DNA of 64,000 bases from Bacillota bacterium (GTDB taxonomy: Bacteria > Bacillota > Clostridia > Acetivibrionales > DTU013), in contig JAFABI010000068.1 of assembly GCA_023426125.1 (NCBI GenBank), positions 62,001 through 126,000 of the forward strand. The letters run 5' to 3'. The notes under the pieces are model-generated. The model searched no databases and was not told the origin of the DNA. It saw only the letters and a list, made by a program, of their open reading frames with translations. Every line of letters starts with the position of its first letter. Position 1 is the stretch's first letter. A program made the position numbers and the translations under genes. Below are positions 16,224 to 24,186 of this stretch, one piece after another.

Positions 16224-16872
16224 TCACCGTATTCAAGGAATCATCGTTTTTAGGAAAGTACTGGATGAACACCGGCACCAGCTGATACGAAAGGCCGCTC
16301 TTTCCTGCAAACCTTTCGATATCATCGTCAAACTGCTGATTCAATTCGAGCACTATTTTTTCGGTTATATCTATTTTCCTATATTTCATAATGTTTGTCA
16401 AATTATCGGCCAACTCCGTAAGCCTGACCTTCTTAAAAGTACCTAAGACATCGTAGTATTCGCTGCCATCTCTGTATATTTTCACACTGCCGGAAAAGTA
16501 TATCAGATTAGCCAGGGAACGGTTGCTGCTGTCCACATTCAGTGTATACCGGTCTACGGAGAGCGGGATGTCACTGATATTCTGCGCCGTAATGCTAAAG
16601 GAGGCATTTGCTCCCGCATAGACATTGTTGGCGATGAGCTGGATAAAGTTTTTGTCAACGATATCTCCCAGCTTGTCGCGGTGAAATACTATGCCGGCGG
16701 TTACGCCATCACTGGTATTCAGCACCTTGCACTCTTCCGGGATGAACTGGATCAGAGAAGCATTGACAAGGGACTCGTCCCTGAAATCCTGCGCCATTGC
16801 CATCGCGTAGCTCAGGCCTATAAAGATCAGTGCTGCTACTGTAAAGATTAAAAGGTATTTCGCTTTGCCCAT
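16183..16872 (-). CDS. Exported protein with SipW-type leader, unknown
   Basis: 229 residues. ATG at 16872 follows GGGAGG with 8-nt spacing; two earlier in-frame codons are too close. The leader MGKAKYLLIFTVAALIFIGL ends SYAMAMAQDF. The mature part contains ASFSITAQNISDIPLSVDRY, reminiscent of the beta-sandwich of SipW-processed proteins, and a very acidic C-terminus (DENEGLDQEVEE). No close family is recognised. It lies 116 bases downstream of the TasA-like gene, behind a hairpin that may attenuate transcription, and overlaps the next gene. Confidence 0.72.
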   Translation of the reverse strand: MGKAKYLLIFTVAALIFIGLSYAMAMAQDFRDESLVNASLIQFIPEECKVLNTSDGVTAGIVFHRDKLGDIVDKNFIQLIANNVYAGANASFSITAQNISDIPLSVDRYTLNVDSSNRSLANLIYFSGSVKIYRDGSEYYDVLGTFKKVRLTELADNLTNIMKYRKIDITEKIVLELNQQFDDDIERFAGKSGLSYQLVPVFIQYFPKNDDSLNTVNDENEGLDQEVEE

Positions 16873-16928
16873 GCTCATCACCTCCCGGAAGGATGGCTAC
16901 CGGCCGTCCAAGTTGTGCCGCTATACTT

Positions 16929-16964
16929 AAAATGGCACAAGCCTTTTGAGGCTTATGCCATTTT
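16929..16964 (-). terminator. Hairpin between the TasA-like gene and downstream genes
   Basis: AAAATGGCAcAAGCC and GGCTTaTGCCATTTT form a long stem around TTTTGA. Read on the minus strand it ends CATTTTAAG, a weak U-tract. Its position suggests partial termination, so the first fibre gene would be expressed well above the following ones. Confidence 0.6.
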
Positions 16965-16988
16965 ATAGACCCATTTTTTGTTTCTTTA

Positions 16989-17699
16989 TTATTGTGCGTT
17001 GTATTGCTGGAAGGAAACAGGTACTGTCCATTCCAATTTTTTACTTTCAGTGTTATTATTATTGTTTCCGCTGGTAATTGGAAGATTCTGAGTAAATGTT
17101 ATTGTCTTGTTTCCTCCGACCGCAATATCGTCTATGACCTCTGCAATTGCATCTTCCAAAGCTCCGCACTTATCTGCCGCGCTCACGTATGATGCATCAA
17201 CAGTTCGTGTTATCGTTCCATCGCTTACTGTTATTATCATGTCATAGAATAACTGTAAATCACCTGCCGATGTCGCCGCACCATCTTTAACAGCCGCAAC
17301 CACTCCCATATTTCCGTTATTAGTAAATTTAACCGTATTAACTACTTGTGTCCCGGGAAACATGTTTGGAAGCTTAAATGTAATACCTGTCGCGGGTTCG
17401 TCAAGTGTAGTGCTATTGTGCAAATCATATAAGCTGGCAACATTCGACCTCGTTGCCTCCGTCACACCTGTAACTCCGACGTTCGCATACTCTTGAATAG
17501 TAGCAAGCGTATAACCTGTTGCGGCATTCGAGTGCTTTATCTCAAATTTGTTAACCTCACCCGCTACTGCATCCACTCTCAATTCACCTGTCGTAACCGT
17601 ACTATTAATTTGAAATACCTGCGTCCAAGCTGCGTATCCGGCGCCCATCAGGACTAATGCGACTACGAGTGCCAGCATGATAAACTTTGTTCTTTTCAT
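16989..17699 (-). CDS. TasA/camelysin-like secreted fibre protein
   Basis: 236 residues. The leader FIMLALVVALVLMGAGYAAW and the following TQVFQINSTVTTGELRVD are diagnostic of SipW-processed TasA-family proteins. The mature beta-sandwich includes NMFPGTQVVNTVKFTNNGN, equivalent to the PGD/SN-G region of TasA, and one cysteine. TasA proteins are secreted subunits of extracellular fibres in Bacillus; the clostridial role is less clear. AGGGGGAGAGG precedes the ATG, and a -10 TATAAT lies about 55 bases upstream. It heads the minus-strand run 17699-15000 and is probably the major subunit. Its signal peptidase is the gene at 21047. Confidence 0.85.
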   Translation of the reverse strand: MKRTKFIMLALVVALVLMGAGYAAWTQVFQINSTVTTGELRVDAVAGEVNKFEIKHSNAATGYTLATIQEYANVGVTGVTEATRSNVASLYDLHNSTTLDEPATGITFKLPNMFPGTQVVNTVKFTNNGNMGVVAAVKDGAATSAGDLQLFYDMIITVSDGTITRTVDASYVSAADKCGALEDAIAEVIDDIAVGGNKTITFTQNLPITSGNNNNNTESKKLEWTVPVSFQQYNAQ

Positions 17700-17752
17700 A
17701 GTAACCTCTCCCCCTATTTAAATTAATTTAATTAGCCTTTGGTTATGATATC

Positions 17753-17780
17753 ATTATAGCAGCATTTCATCCGCCGTGAA
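17753..17780 (-). promoter_or_regulatory. Predicted promoter of the TasA-like gene
   Basis: On the minus strand TTCACG (17775-17780), a 16-base spacer, TATAAT (17753-17758). The -35 is poor and is overlapped by the small palindrome GTGATTCAC next to CACCCGGGTG, a possible activator or repressor site. This is consistent with regulated expression. Confidence 0.5.
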
Positions 17781-17920
17781 TCACCCGGGTTAATGATTTT
17801 AGGGGTATCCAATAGGTTATCTGCAATAGCACTAAAGTAGTATTCCGCCAAAACCACGCACCACATATTTACATCTTCCAGAGCATTTTGGATTATATAT
17901 CAAGACAAAATGCCAAGCTA

Positions 17921-17949
17921 TTGTAATATTATGTAATTTTTAGTATAAT
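17921..17949 (+). promoter_or_regulatory. Predicted promoter of the RAYT gene
   Basis: TTGTAA (17921-17926), a 17-base spacer, TATAAT (17944-17949). Transcription would start near 17956, so the mRNA would begin almost exactly with the REP hairpin at 17963. Confidence 0.6.
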
Positions 17950-17962
17950 TATGGTATTACAA

Positions 17963-17981
17963 GGACGCGCATTGCGCGTCC
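17963..17981. repeat. REP palindrome in the RAYT leader
   Basis: GGACGCGCATTGCGCGTCC is a perfect 9+1+9 palindrome, 7 bases before the GGAGG (17989-17993) of the RAYT gene. It faces a second copy just after the gene (18514-18539). Confidence 0.85.
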
Positions 17982-17998
17982 ACAGAATGGAGGCTGAA

Positions 17999-18511
17999 AT
18001 GGCAACAAATTTACAGAGAAAAAGCATACGGCTTAAAGGTTATGATTACAGCCAACGCGGCGCCTACTTTATTACCATTTGCACAAAAGCCAAGCGCTGT
18101 TTGTTTTGGAAAAACGGTGTAGGGGCGCGCATTGCGCGTCCGCACTTTGAATTATCAGACATTGGGAATGTAGTTGATATTGCCATAAACAATATTCATG
18201 AAAAATACCCCGCCATCCTTGTAGACAAATATGTAATAATGCCAAACCATATCCATATTATTCTGATGACACAAAATGAGGCCGGTAAAGTCACCAATAG
18301 CAAAATGCTGACGGCCTCCCCTGCGATATCCATTGTCATAAACCAGATGAAAGGTTTTGTGACCAAAAAAATCGGGGAATCCATATGGCAAAAATTATTT
18401 TACGACCATATCATCCGCATTGAGGCAGAATACCGGGAAATCTGGGAATACGTTGATACAAACCCGGCAAAATGGCAGGATGACTGTTATTATGCCAAAG
18501 GCACCGGTTAA
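17999..18511 (+). CDS. REP-associated tyrosine transposase (RAYT, Y1 type)
   Basis: 170 residues of the Y1_Tnp (IS200/IS605-like) fold. Motifs seen are RLKGYDYSQRGAYFITICT near the N-terminus, the metal-binding HUH-type segment MPNHIHIIL near residue 80, and KGFVTKKIG with IWQKLFYDHIIRIEAEYREI, YVDTNPAKW at the end; the tyrosine of the YDHIIR-EYREIWEY region is the expected nucleophile area. ATG at 17999 follows GGAGG with 5-nt spacing. REP palindromes lie just before, just after and, in frame, inside the gene (codons 41-49 give VGARIARPH). RAYTs process REP sequences as single-stranded DNA, so this is the likely source of the dispersed REPs. It interrupts the fibre island. Confidence 0.93.
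   Translation: MATNLQRKSIRLKGYDYSQRGAYFITICTKAKRCLFWKNGVGARIARPHFELSDIGNVVDIAINNIHEKYPAILVDKYVIMPNHIHIILMTQNEAGKVTNSKMLTASPAISIVINQMKGFVTKKIGESIWQKLFYDHIIRIEAEYREIWEYVDTNPAKWQDDCYYAKGTG
18119..18143. repeat. REP palindrome inside the RAYT coding sequence
   Basis: A perfect type A copy (GTAGGGG then CGCGCATTGCGCG then TCCGC) reads in frame as VGARIARP between ICTKAKRCLFWKNG and HFELSDIGNVV. The frame is undisturbed. Confidence 0.9.
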
Positions 18512-18513
18512 CA

Positions 18514-18539
18514 GCGGACGCGCAATGCGCGCCCCTACA
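18514..18539. repeat. REP palindrome after the RAYT gene
   Basis: An inverted type A copy (GGACGCGCAATGCGCGCCCC then TAC) begins three bases after the RAYT stop codon. With the copy at 17963 it frames the gene. Confidence 0.85.
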
Positions 18540-18620
18540 TTGGCACAAGGGCAATGTGTACCGTTTATACAGGATTTACATCAATTGGGGGGTATGATAA
18601 AATGAAAGGAGGTCAAGTGG

Positions 18621-19556
18621 TTGGCAGGTGAAAACATACAGTGGCATCCGGCTTTCGCAGCGGCTTTAAAGCTTGAGATGAAGGATTACTATCCGGATGT
18701 GATCGACATCAAGGAAGAGCATCAACTAAGCTCAAAACCATTGGAAATAGATATCCTGGTGGTAAAAAAGCTGAAGGAAGTGCCAATACTTAAAAATATC
18801 GGGGAAATATTCAAGCAACATAATATTATTGAATATAAGTCACCGGATGACTACTTGAGTATAGATGATTACTATAAAGTGAAAGCCTACGCATATCTGT
18901 ACAAATCGCTGGTACAGTGTGTGGATGAAGTGAAAATAGAGAACATAACAATCACAATGGTTAGCAACAGTTATCCCGCAAGCATGGTAAGGCATATTGA
19001 AAGAGTTCAGAATGTGAGGATACGGGCGCACAGTCAGGGAATATACTATATTGAAGGAGAAGATGTCCTTACACAGTTAATCGTGGTGGATAACCTCCCG
19101 GAAAAAGTGAACCGGTTTGTCAGGTTGCTGAGCAAGAAGCTCAATGTAAAAAGGGAGATTGCGGAACTGTTTGAGGATTACGCAAAGGAAGCGAAGAATA
19201 ATGAATATGAGATCCTGGTGGATTTGATTACGGAAGTTCATTTGGGTGCTATGGTGGAGGTGTTGAATATGCCTAGAGTGCTTACGCGTGAAGAGCAAGA
19301 AAAGCTGGAAAAGCTGGTGGAGAAGTTTAACATCAACAGGAAATGGGAGATGAAAGGCAGGATTGAAGGCGAGAATGGCGTAATAGTAAGGCTTCTAAAA
19401 AGGAAGTTTGGGACGCTGCCGGAGGCCTTGCTGCAGGAAATTTACTCTATAAAGGATACGGATTTGATTGATGCAATTATAGAGAATATATCAGAAATTA
19501 ACTCCATTGATAAGCTTGAGGCATATATCCACCACGCTAATATGCGAAACGCATAA
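18621..19556 (+). CDS. PD-(D/E)XK nuclease-like protein with DUF4351-type tail
   Basis: 311 residues. The N-terminal half carries EIDILVVKK, then NIIEYKSPDDYLSIDDYYKV, the E-x-K plus YxK pattern of Rpn/PD-(D/E)XK-type nuclease-like proteins. The C-terminal part (VRLLKRKFGTLPEALLQEI, IDAIIENISEINSIDKLEAY) resembles the DUF4351/Rpn C-terminal helix pair. Such genes are abundant, often multi-copy and mobile; a role in recombination is known only for a few Rpn proteins. The TTG start at 18621 has GGAGG with 8-nt spacing. It follows the RAYT gene on the same strand, apparently inserted with it between the fibre genes. Confidence 0.7.
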   Translation: MAGENIQWHPAFAAALKLEMKDYYPDVIDIKEEHQLSSKPLEIDILVVKKLKEVPILKNIGEIFKQHNIIEYKSPDDYLSIDDYYKVKAYAYLYKSLVQCVDEVKIENITITMVSNSYPASMVRHIERVQNVRIRAHSQGIYYIEGEDVLTQLIVVDNLPEKVNRFVRLLSKKLNVKREIAELFEDYAKEAKNNEYEILVDLITEVHLGAMVEVLNMPRVLTREEQEKLEKLVEKFNINRKWEMKGRIEGENGVIVRLLKRKFGTLPEALLQEIYSIKDTDLIDAIIENISEINSIDKLEAYIHHANMRNA

Positions 19557-19780
19557 AAAGCAAGGATATTGCCCAAATGCACACAAGAGAATCGTCCCAT
19601 TCATAGGAAAGTTCTTTTAGTTGATCGGATAAAACATGGCATTTACCAGAAATGGGTAAAGAAACGCTAAATGGAAGCCGTGGTTAAAGGTGCGATTAAA
19701 GGGCTGGTCAGAATTCTTATATTTGAAAAAGACTTCATTAATTAATATGATAAGGAATATTTTGTCATAGACCACTTTCT

Positions 19781-19937
19781 GCGGACGCGCAATGCGCGCC
19801 CCTACAGGAACGCCACCCGGTCGTCAAGTGAGCATCATTTTCAGTAATTTTCGGCGATCCCAGATTCGCGACAAAGAAGAACCGTCCCCTGTCGCACGGA
19901 CGCGCAATGCGCGCCCCTACAGGAACGCCATCCGGTT
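19781..19937. repeat. Duplicated REP plus flank before the DUF5305 gene stop
   Basis: Two type A copies (19781-19806 and 19897-19920) share the following words CAGGAACGCCA(C/T)CCGGT, so about 42 bases are repeated 115 bases apart. The second flank runs into the 3' end of the DUF5305-like gene. Between them lies GAACCGTCCCCTGTCGCA, the phrase also seen beside the REP at 4648. The rest of 19557-19938 holds no recognisable gene. Confidence 0.75.
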
Positions 19938-19938
19938 G

Positions 19939-21027
19939 TCACATGGAGAGGTTGTTCTTTTCCGGGGTATATTGCAGCAGTCCCGTCTCCGGTTTGATTT
20001 CGCCGAAGAGGACCATGTAATAGATTCTGGTGTTGTCAAAGACAAAAAACTCGATCTTCCTCTCGATGTTGCTGTCCACCTTGTAATAGAAGACGGGTTG
20101 CCCCACTTCATCCGCGATTTTGACCATATCCTCGATGGAACTGACGTTGATCACATCCGAGAACTGGTAAGGGATGGTGTGCTGCATCCCGGCCAGCCTT
20201 TCCGAATACTCCTTGAAAATACTGGCGATGTTCTTCTCAAAGGCGTCGGGCGGCTCCGCCGTCTTTGCCGCCGCTACAACGACAACTGCAACCAGCAGAA
20301 CAAAGGAAGCTCCGAACAGGAAAACCACTTTGCGCATGTCCACAGGGACCTGGTTTTTCACCTTTTCAACAAGTTTATTCTCCCCTGCGGCCTCCGGCGT
20401 CCCTTCCATTTTAAAGACGCTGCTCCCGATGGGAATGACCAGGTTCGGGCTGATACGGTCTTCTACCGTGCCGTACTTTGTCGACGCAACCGTATGAATA
20501 TTGAAAATAATATTCAGAACCACCGGGGCGTTGACTTCGGAATCCAGATACAGGCTTTCCTTTATATGCGAAAAATTATCCATGTTAACCGGCACTTTAA
20601 GCTCTATGGCGATGCCGGCATCCTCCTTTTGTTCGGTTTTATCCGGAACAAGGGCATACTCCTTACTCCACAGCACTTCATTTTCATCGCCGTGAAGCCC
20701 CTGAAGATAAGCCGTGACACTATACTCGGTCTTCAGGCCGGCGGCTGCGCCGGACGTATACTCGTATTTTAATTCCATATCCACATAGTCTATGTACTTA
20801 AATACGTAGAACCTATCCTTTTCAAGGTATTTTTGATCATACATGATATTGGGCTTCAGGTAGACTTTATAGTCGATGTTCCCTTTGCTCTTATATGTAT
20901 AATGTACTTCCTCCGTTTCCTTGTACCGGATAATCAACAGCTCTGACGCTGCATAAGCGGACAGCGCCAGAATCAAAATGATTCCCACTATTAAGATAGT
21001 TCTCTTTTTTGCCTTGCCCAGCGTCAA
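19939..21027 (-). CDS. DUF5305-like membrane protein of the SipW cluster
   Basis: 362 residues. An N-terminal anchor (about 9-30, TILIVGIILILALSAYAASE) is followed by an extracytoplasmic beta-rich domain (to about 240: VHYTYKSKGNIDYKVYLKPN, SVTAYLQGL), a second helix (about 243-265, VVFLFGASFVLLVAVVVVAA) and a cytoplasmic tail. The layout and sequence style match DUF5305 proteins, which I recall next to SipW-type signal peptidases in Firmicutes and archaea; the function is unknown. TTG at 21027 has GAGG with 7-nt spacing. It lies 20 bases after the signal peptidase gene on the same strand and is presumably a processing or assembly partner. Confidence 0.75.
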   Translation of the reverse strand: MTLGKAKKRTILIVGIILILALSAYAASELLIIRYKETEEVHYTYKSKGNIDYKVYLKPNIMYDQKYLEKDRFYVFKYIDYVDMELKYEYTSGAAAGLKTEYSVTAYLQGLHGDENEVLWSKEYALVPDKTEQKEDAGIAIELKVPVNMDNFSHIKESLYLDSEVNAPVVLNIIFNIHTVASTKYGTVEDRISPNLVIPIGSSVFKMEGTPEAAGENKLVEKVKNQVPVDMRKVVFLFGASFVLLVAVVVVAAAKTAEPPDAFEKNIASIFKEYSERLAGMQHTIPYQFSDVINVSSIEDMVKIADEVGQPVFYYKVDSNIERKIEFFVFDNTRIYYMVLFGEIKPETGLLQYTPEKNNLSM

Positions 21028-21046
21028 CTTTTCACCTCGTTTATCT

Positions 21047-22216
21047 TTAAAATTCTACTTTTTCCGTTGGTATCTGATTATTTGCCCTCAGTAAAGTACT
21101 TAAAATCCCCAGCTTCGGTATGACGGCGATCATCTTTCCCCTTACCTGCCCCGACGTAACCAGCGCCGAATCGGGAGCGCTGTTGTTGTCCCCCTTTGTC
21201 CTTAACTCTCCGGCGGGTCCTTCAACCGCAATGACCCGGTGGATGATAAAGATTTCTCCCGTCCAATACTGGATCACATCCCCCACTTTAATCTTATTAG
21301 CCTCTGTTTTTTGTATGACAACCACATCCCCGGGATAAATCACCGGTTCCATGCTGCCGGTAAGGATAACGGTAGGAAATATCGGAAATACCCCCACCGC
21401 AAACCAGATCAGAGCAATGGAAACGACACTGACGCTAATCCAGGAGTATGGGTTTTCAGTCTTCCGTTCCCTGAGCCTGACCTCTCTCGACTGCTTTTTA
21501 TAGACCTGCCTTATGACCAGGATAAAAACCACCGGCGTCATGGTTCCGATAAAAGCCTTCGTAATCCATCGAAGGTTTGGAAGCACCGGAACCACCCATA
21601 CCGGCAGGTTGGCGATAACAACGTAGATGATTGCCGGGTAGGGCCCTCCTATATATACCAGGTAAGTCAGCAGCACATTGCTCATGATTTCAGGGAGGGC
21701 ATATTCACCCAGGTATTGCACAACCTGCTGCCAGGTTTCAAGGCTCCCTATGATCCTCAGATTCAGCCTGTAAAGCGTAAAAACAATAATGGTGATAACG
21801 CTGAAGAAGATCAGATACTCCTTTTTCACCCGGTTGATGATATAGTTTCTGACCCATTCCATCATCGCCATTACACTGCCGAAGCATAAAACATTGGTAA
21901 GTATCCCTCCGATTTGCTTGGTATAAGGGCTTGCTCCGATCCCGTCCAGAAACCCTCCGGAGAAATAGACGGAAATATAGATAATGCCGCAGATAGCACT
22001 CCACAGGAGAATGAAGTTGTAAAGCTTCAGCTTCCCTTTGAACCTGCATCTTGGCTGTTTCCACACATACAGTGACAATGCCAGCCAGAACAGAGGCTTG
22101 AATATATTCAAATAGCCGGTAGACCCCAGCCATTGCGGTAAAACCGTATTGCCAAGTACCAGCGAAATTATGATTATACCAATGAATACCAGCGTTTCAT
22201 GCTCTCTCTTACCCAT
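21047..22216 (-). CDS. sipW: Signal peptidase I, SipW/ER type (S26B), with multi-spanning N-terminus
   Basis: 389 residues. The C-terminal third has LTGSMEPVIYPGDVVVIQK with nucleophile Ser about 288, and EIFIIHRVIAV with His about 326 where classical bacterial enzymes have Lys, then TKGDNN with the conserved Asp. A Ser/His arrangement is typical of SipW and eukaryotic/archaeal enzymes. About seven hydrophobic segments precede it, which is much longer than Bacillus SipW (about 190 residues). ATG at 22216 follows AAGG with 8-nt spacing. It sits between the histidine kinase (14 bases) and the DUF5305-like gene (20 bases) and is the expected processing enzyme for the four leaders at 15000-17699. 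Confidence 0.9.
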   Translation of the reverse strand: MGKREHETLVFIGIIIISLVLGNTVLPQWLGSTGYLNIFKPLFWLALSLYVWKQPRCRFKGKLKLYNFILLWSAICGIIYISVYFSGGFLDGIGASPYTKQIGGILTNVLCFGSVMAMMEWVRNYIINRVKKEYLIFFSVITIIVFTLYRLNLRIIGSLETWQQVVQYLGEYALPEIMSNVLLTYLVYIGGPYPAIIYVVIANLPVWVVPVLPNLRWITKAFIGTMTPVVFILVIRQVYKKQSREVRLRERKTENPYSWISVSVVSIALIWFAVGVFPIFPTVILTGSMEPVIYPGDVVVIQKTEANKIKVGDVIQYWTGEIFIIHRVIAVEGPAGELRTKGDNNSAPDSALVTSGQVRGKMIAVIPKLGILSTLLRANNQIPTEKVEF

Positions 22217-22235
22217 ACACACTACCTTTGCCTAT

Positions 22236-23927
22236 TTATTCCTCATCAATCTTTTTCATAATATCGGAATTCATAAAACGGATGTCAAAAGTCGTGCCGG
22301 AACCTTTTTCTGTTGTAATTTCAACACTTCCATTGTAAATCCTGATCAGGCTTTTGATGTTATACAACCCAAGCCCGTTCTTTTCCTGTTCGGCTTTCTC
22401 CAGGTTCAGTCCGATGCCGTCGTCCCGGATGGATAGAGCCGTCCGTTCATCCCCAATATGCAGAGATACCCAGATATTCCTGCATTTTGCATGCCTTACC
22501 GCATTTCCGGTACACTCGGTGATAATCCTGTACAGCGCTTTTCTGGCGCTTAACGTAAGACCGTCCGGGTCTCCCGTTATATCCGGGCTTATCTTTATCC
22601 CGCTGAGCTTTTCCATGTCTGCGAGATAGGCATACACACTCTCTTTAAAAAGCTCGATCTGCTGCTTTTTATTGCTTAGATTATAGATCGTGGAGCGCAG
22701 ATCCCTGAGGGAGCTTTGAATGGTTTCCATGATCAGCGTCATCTGTTCTCTTTTGGTTTTATCGGAAATCTGCTCCCAATTCTTAACCGTGTCGTACGAA
22801 AAACAGGATAAGGCGAAAAGCCTTTGTATGACACTGTCATGGATATTGTCGGCAATGCGGTTTTGCTCGTCTGCAACGGCCAGCTCATAGCCGATCACCT
22901 CGTCCTCGATCTTCTCAAAAAAGGTCGCCCCAAGCTGCGAAATCAAAAGAAGGTTTGCTTCGTATTCCGCCCTGTTCCGGCCATACTCCTCTCCGGGTAT
23001 CAGCAATCCTATGGTTCCGTAATTCCTTATATTCGACACCCTGATGAATGCCGCAGTCAACCCTGTCTCAAGGGTATATGCCGCAACGTATTTTTTTTCC
23101 GAAACATCCGTGTGAATGCTCCGGATCCTGTCCATCAGCATTGCCTCGATATCCCCTCCGATTGACCTTGAAGAAACCAGGCCGCCGTCTCTTCCGCCAT
23201 CTTCCAATACAAAAAAAGCATTGCACTCCGGGGACACCCTTCCCGCAAAATCCAGGATTATATTGACGATCCCCAGGTTATCCTTCCGGCTGGAGACGGT
23301 TTGTACCGCTTCATACATAAAGAGCATATCCCGGGTCATTCCCTTAATCCTGGCATTGTAGCTTTCAAGGTTTTCATTGGCGACCCGCAGCTCCTGCTGG
23401 TTTCGAATGATCTGCCGGTTATAATAAAAAACGATATTGATAAGGATCAACAGGAGAATAAAACTCAGGATGATATTGGAATTGGACAAAAGATATTCCC
23501 GGACCTCCGAAGTCCTTTCGACATAATACCCGAGGGCACATAGCAGAACGAAATTGGAAACAAGGTAGATAATCTTCTGTCTCGGAAACATATAATAGGA
23601 AATGATGAGCAAAGGATTTAGAAAGCACCATATAAACGGACTGTCCAGCCCACCTGTAAACACGATGATAAACGATATGCCCGAAATTTCTATCAGCAGA
23701 AGCAAATGTAGCCTCGGCCTGATGGTATAGCTTATTTTGTAAAGGTAATTCAAAAGGAACGCAGAAGCGGCAACGCAGAACGCAAAGAAAAGCATGACAG
23801 AAACACTGTAATGCTCCAGAACGCCATGAACCATATAAATAGCCACCGTCAGGCATATGGATATAAACCGGTATAGCTCAATCAGGCTAATAATGCTGCC
23901 CTTTGCAATTTTAGTGACCAATCGCAT
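22236..23927 (-). CDS. Membrane sensor histidine kinase, DesK/NarX class (GAF, HisKA_3)
   Basis: 563 residues. Five or six helices occupy about 10-170, a coiled segment follows (about 172-200), then a GAF-like domain (about 200-345). The dimerisation motif ADEQNRIADNIHDSVIQRLF places the phospho-acceptor at His363, and the HATPase_c domain shows N-box ITECTGNAVRHAKC, IRDDGIGLN and GLGLYNIKSLI. This class phosphorylates NarL-type regulators; the only one here is at 14253. The gene is followed closely by the signal peptidase and DUF5305-like genes, which suggests one operon. The upstream interval 23928-24186 holds a hairpin (ATGTCCGGC at 23948 with GCCGGATAT at 23987) of unknown role. Confidence 0.9.
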   Translation of the reverse strand: MRLVTKIAKGSIISLIELYRFISICLTVAIYMVHGVLEHYSVSVMLFFAFCVAASAFLLNYLYKISYTIRPRLHLLLLIEISGISFIIVFTGGLDSPFIWCFLNPLLIISYYMFPRQKIIYLVSNFVLLCALGYYVERTSEVREYLLSNSNIILSFILLLILINIVFYYNRQIIRNQQELRVANENLESYNARIKGMTRDMLFMYEAVQTVSSRKDNLGIVNIILDFAGRVSPECNAFFVLEDGGRDGGLVSSRSIGGDIEAMLMDRIRSIHTDVSEKKYVAAYTLETGLTAAFIRVSNIRNYGTIGLLIPGEEYGRNRAEYEANLLLISQLGATFFEKIEDEVIGYELAVADEQNRIADNIHDSVIQRLFALSCFSYDTVKNWEQISDKTKREQMTLIMETIQSSLRDLRSTIYNLSNKKQQIELFKESVYAYLADMEKLSGIKISPDITGDPDGLTLSARKALYRIITECTGNAVRHAKCRNIWVSLHIGDERTALSIRDDGIGLNLEKAEQEKNGLGLYNIKSLIRIYNGSVEITTEKGSGTTFDIRFMNSDIMKKIDEE

Positions 23928-24186
23928 TCTCCTTAATCTATATAACCATGTCCGGCATGCTTCAAACCACAGGTGTGATTATCACCGCCGGATATGACCA
24001 TCCGTCTTTATAGCAGGGTCGCTCCTGCGGAAGCCCGCTTCCCGATACGCCCCACTTTCTACTTATATAAAATATAATGGACAAGATTCTGTGTCCTTCC
24101 GGGCAATAGACATTTACCAACAATTTAAGCCATCGAATCTATTTTATTCCCACAACAAGATCTTCATGTGCCCGGCCCTCCGAAGT

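Noticed and set aside
19792..20772. Plus-strand frame of over 300 codons opposite the DUF5305-like gene
   Set aside because: Its start lies in a REP and the rest is antisense to a gene with signal anchor, helices and operon context.
23928..24186. Possible riboswitch before the histidine kinase
   Set aside because: A hairpin (23948-23995) is present, but no known aptamer core could be recognised; kept only as a note in the kinase entry.
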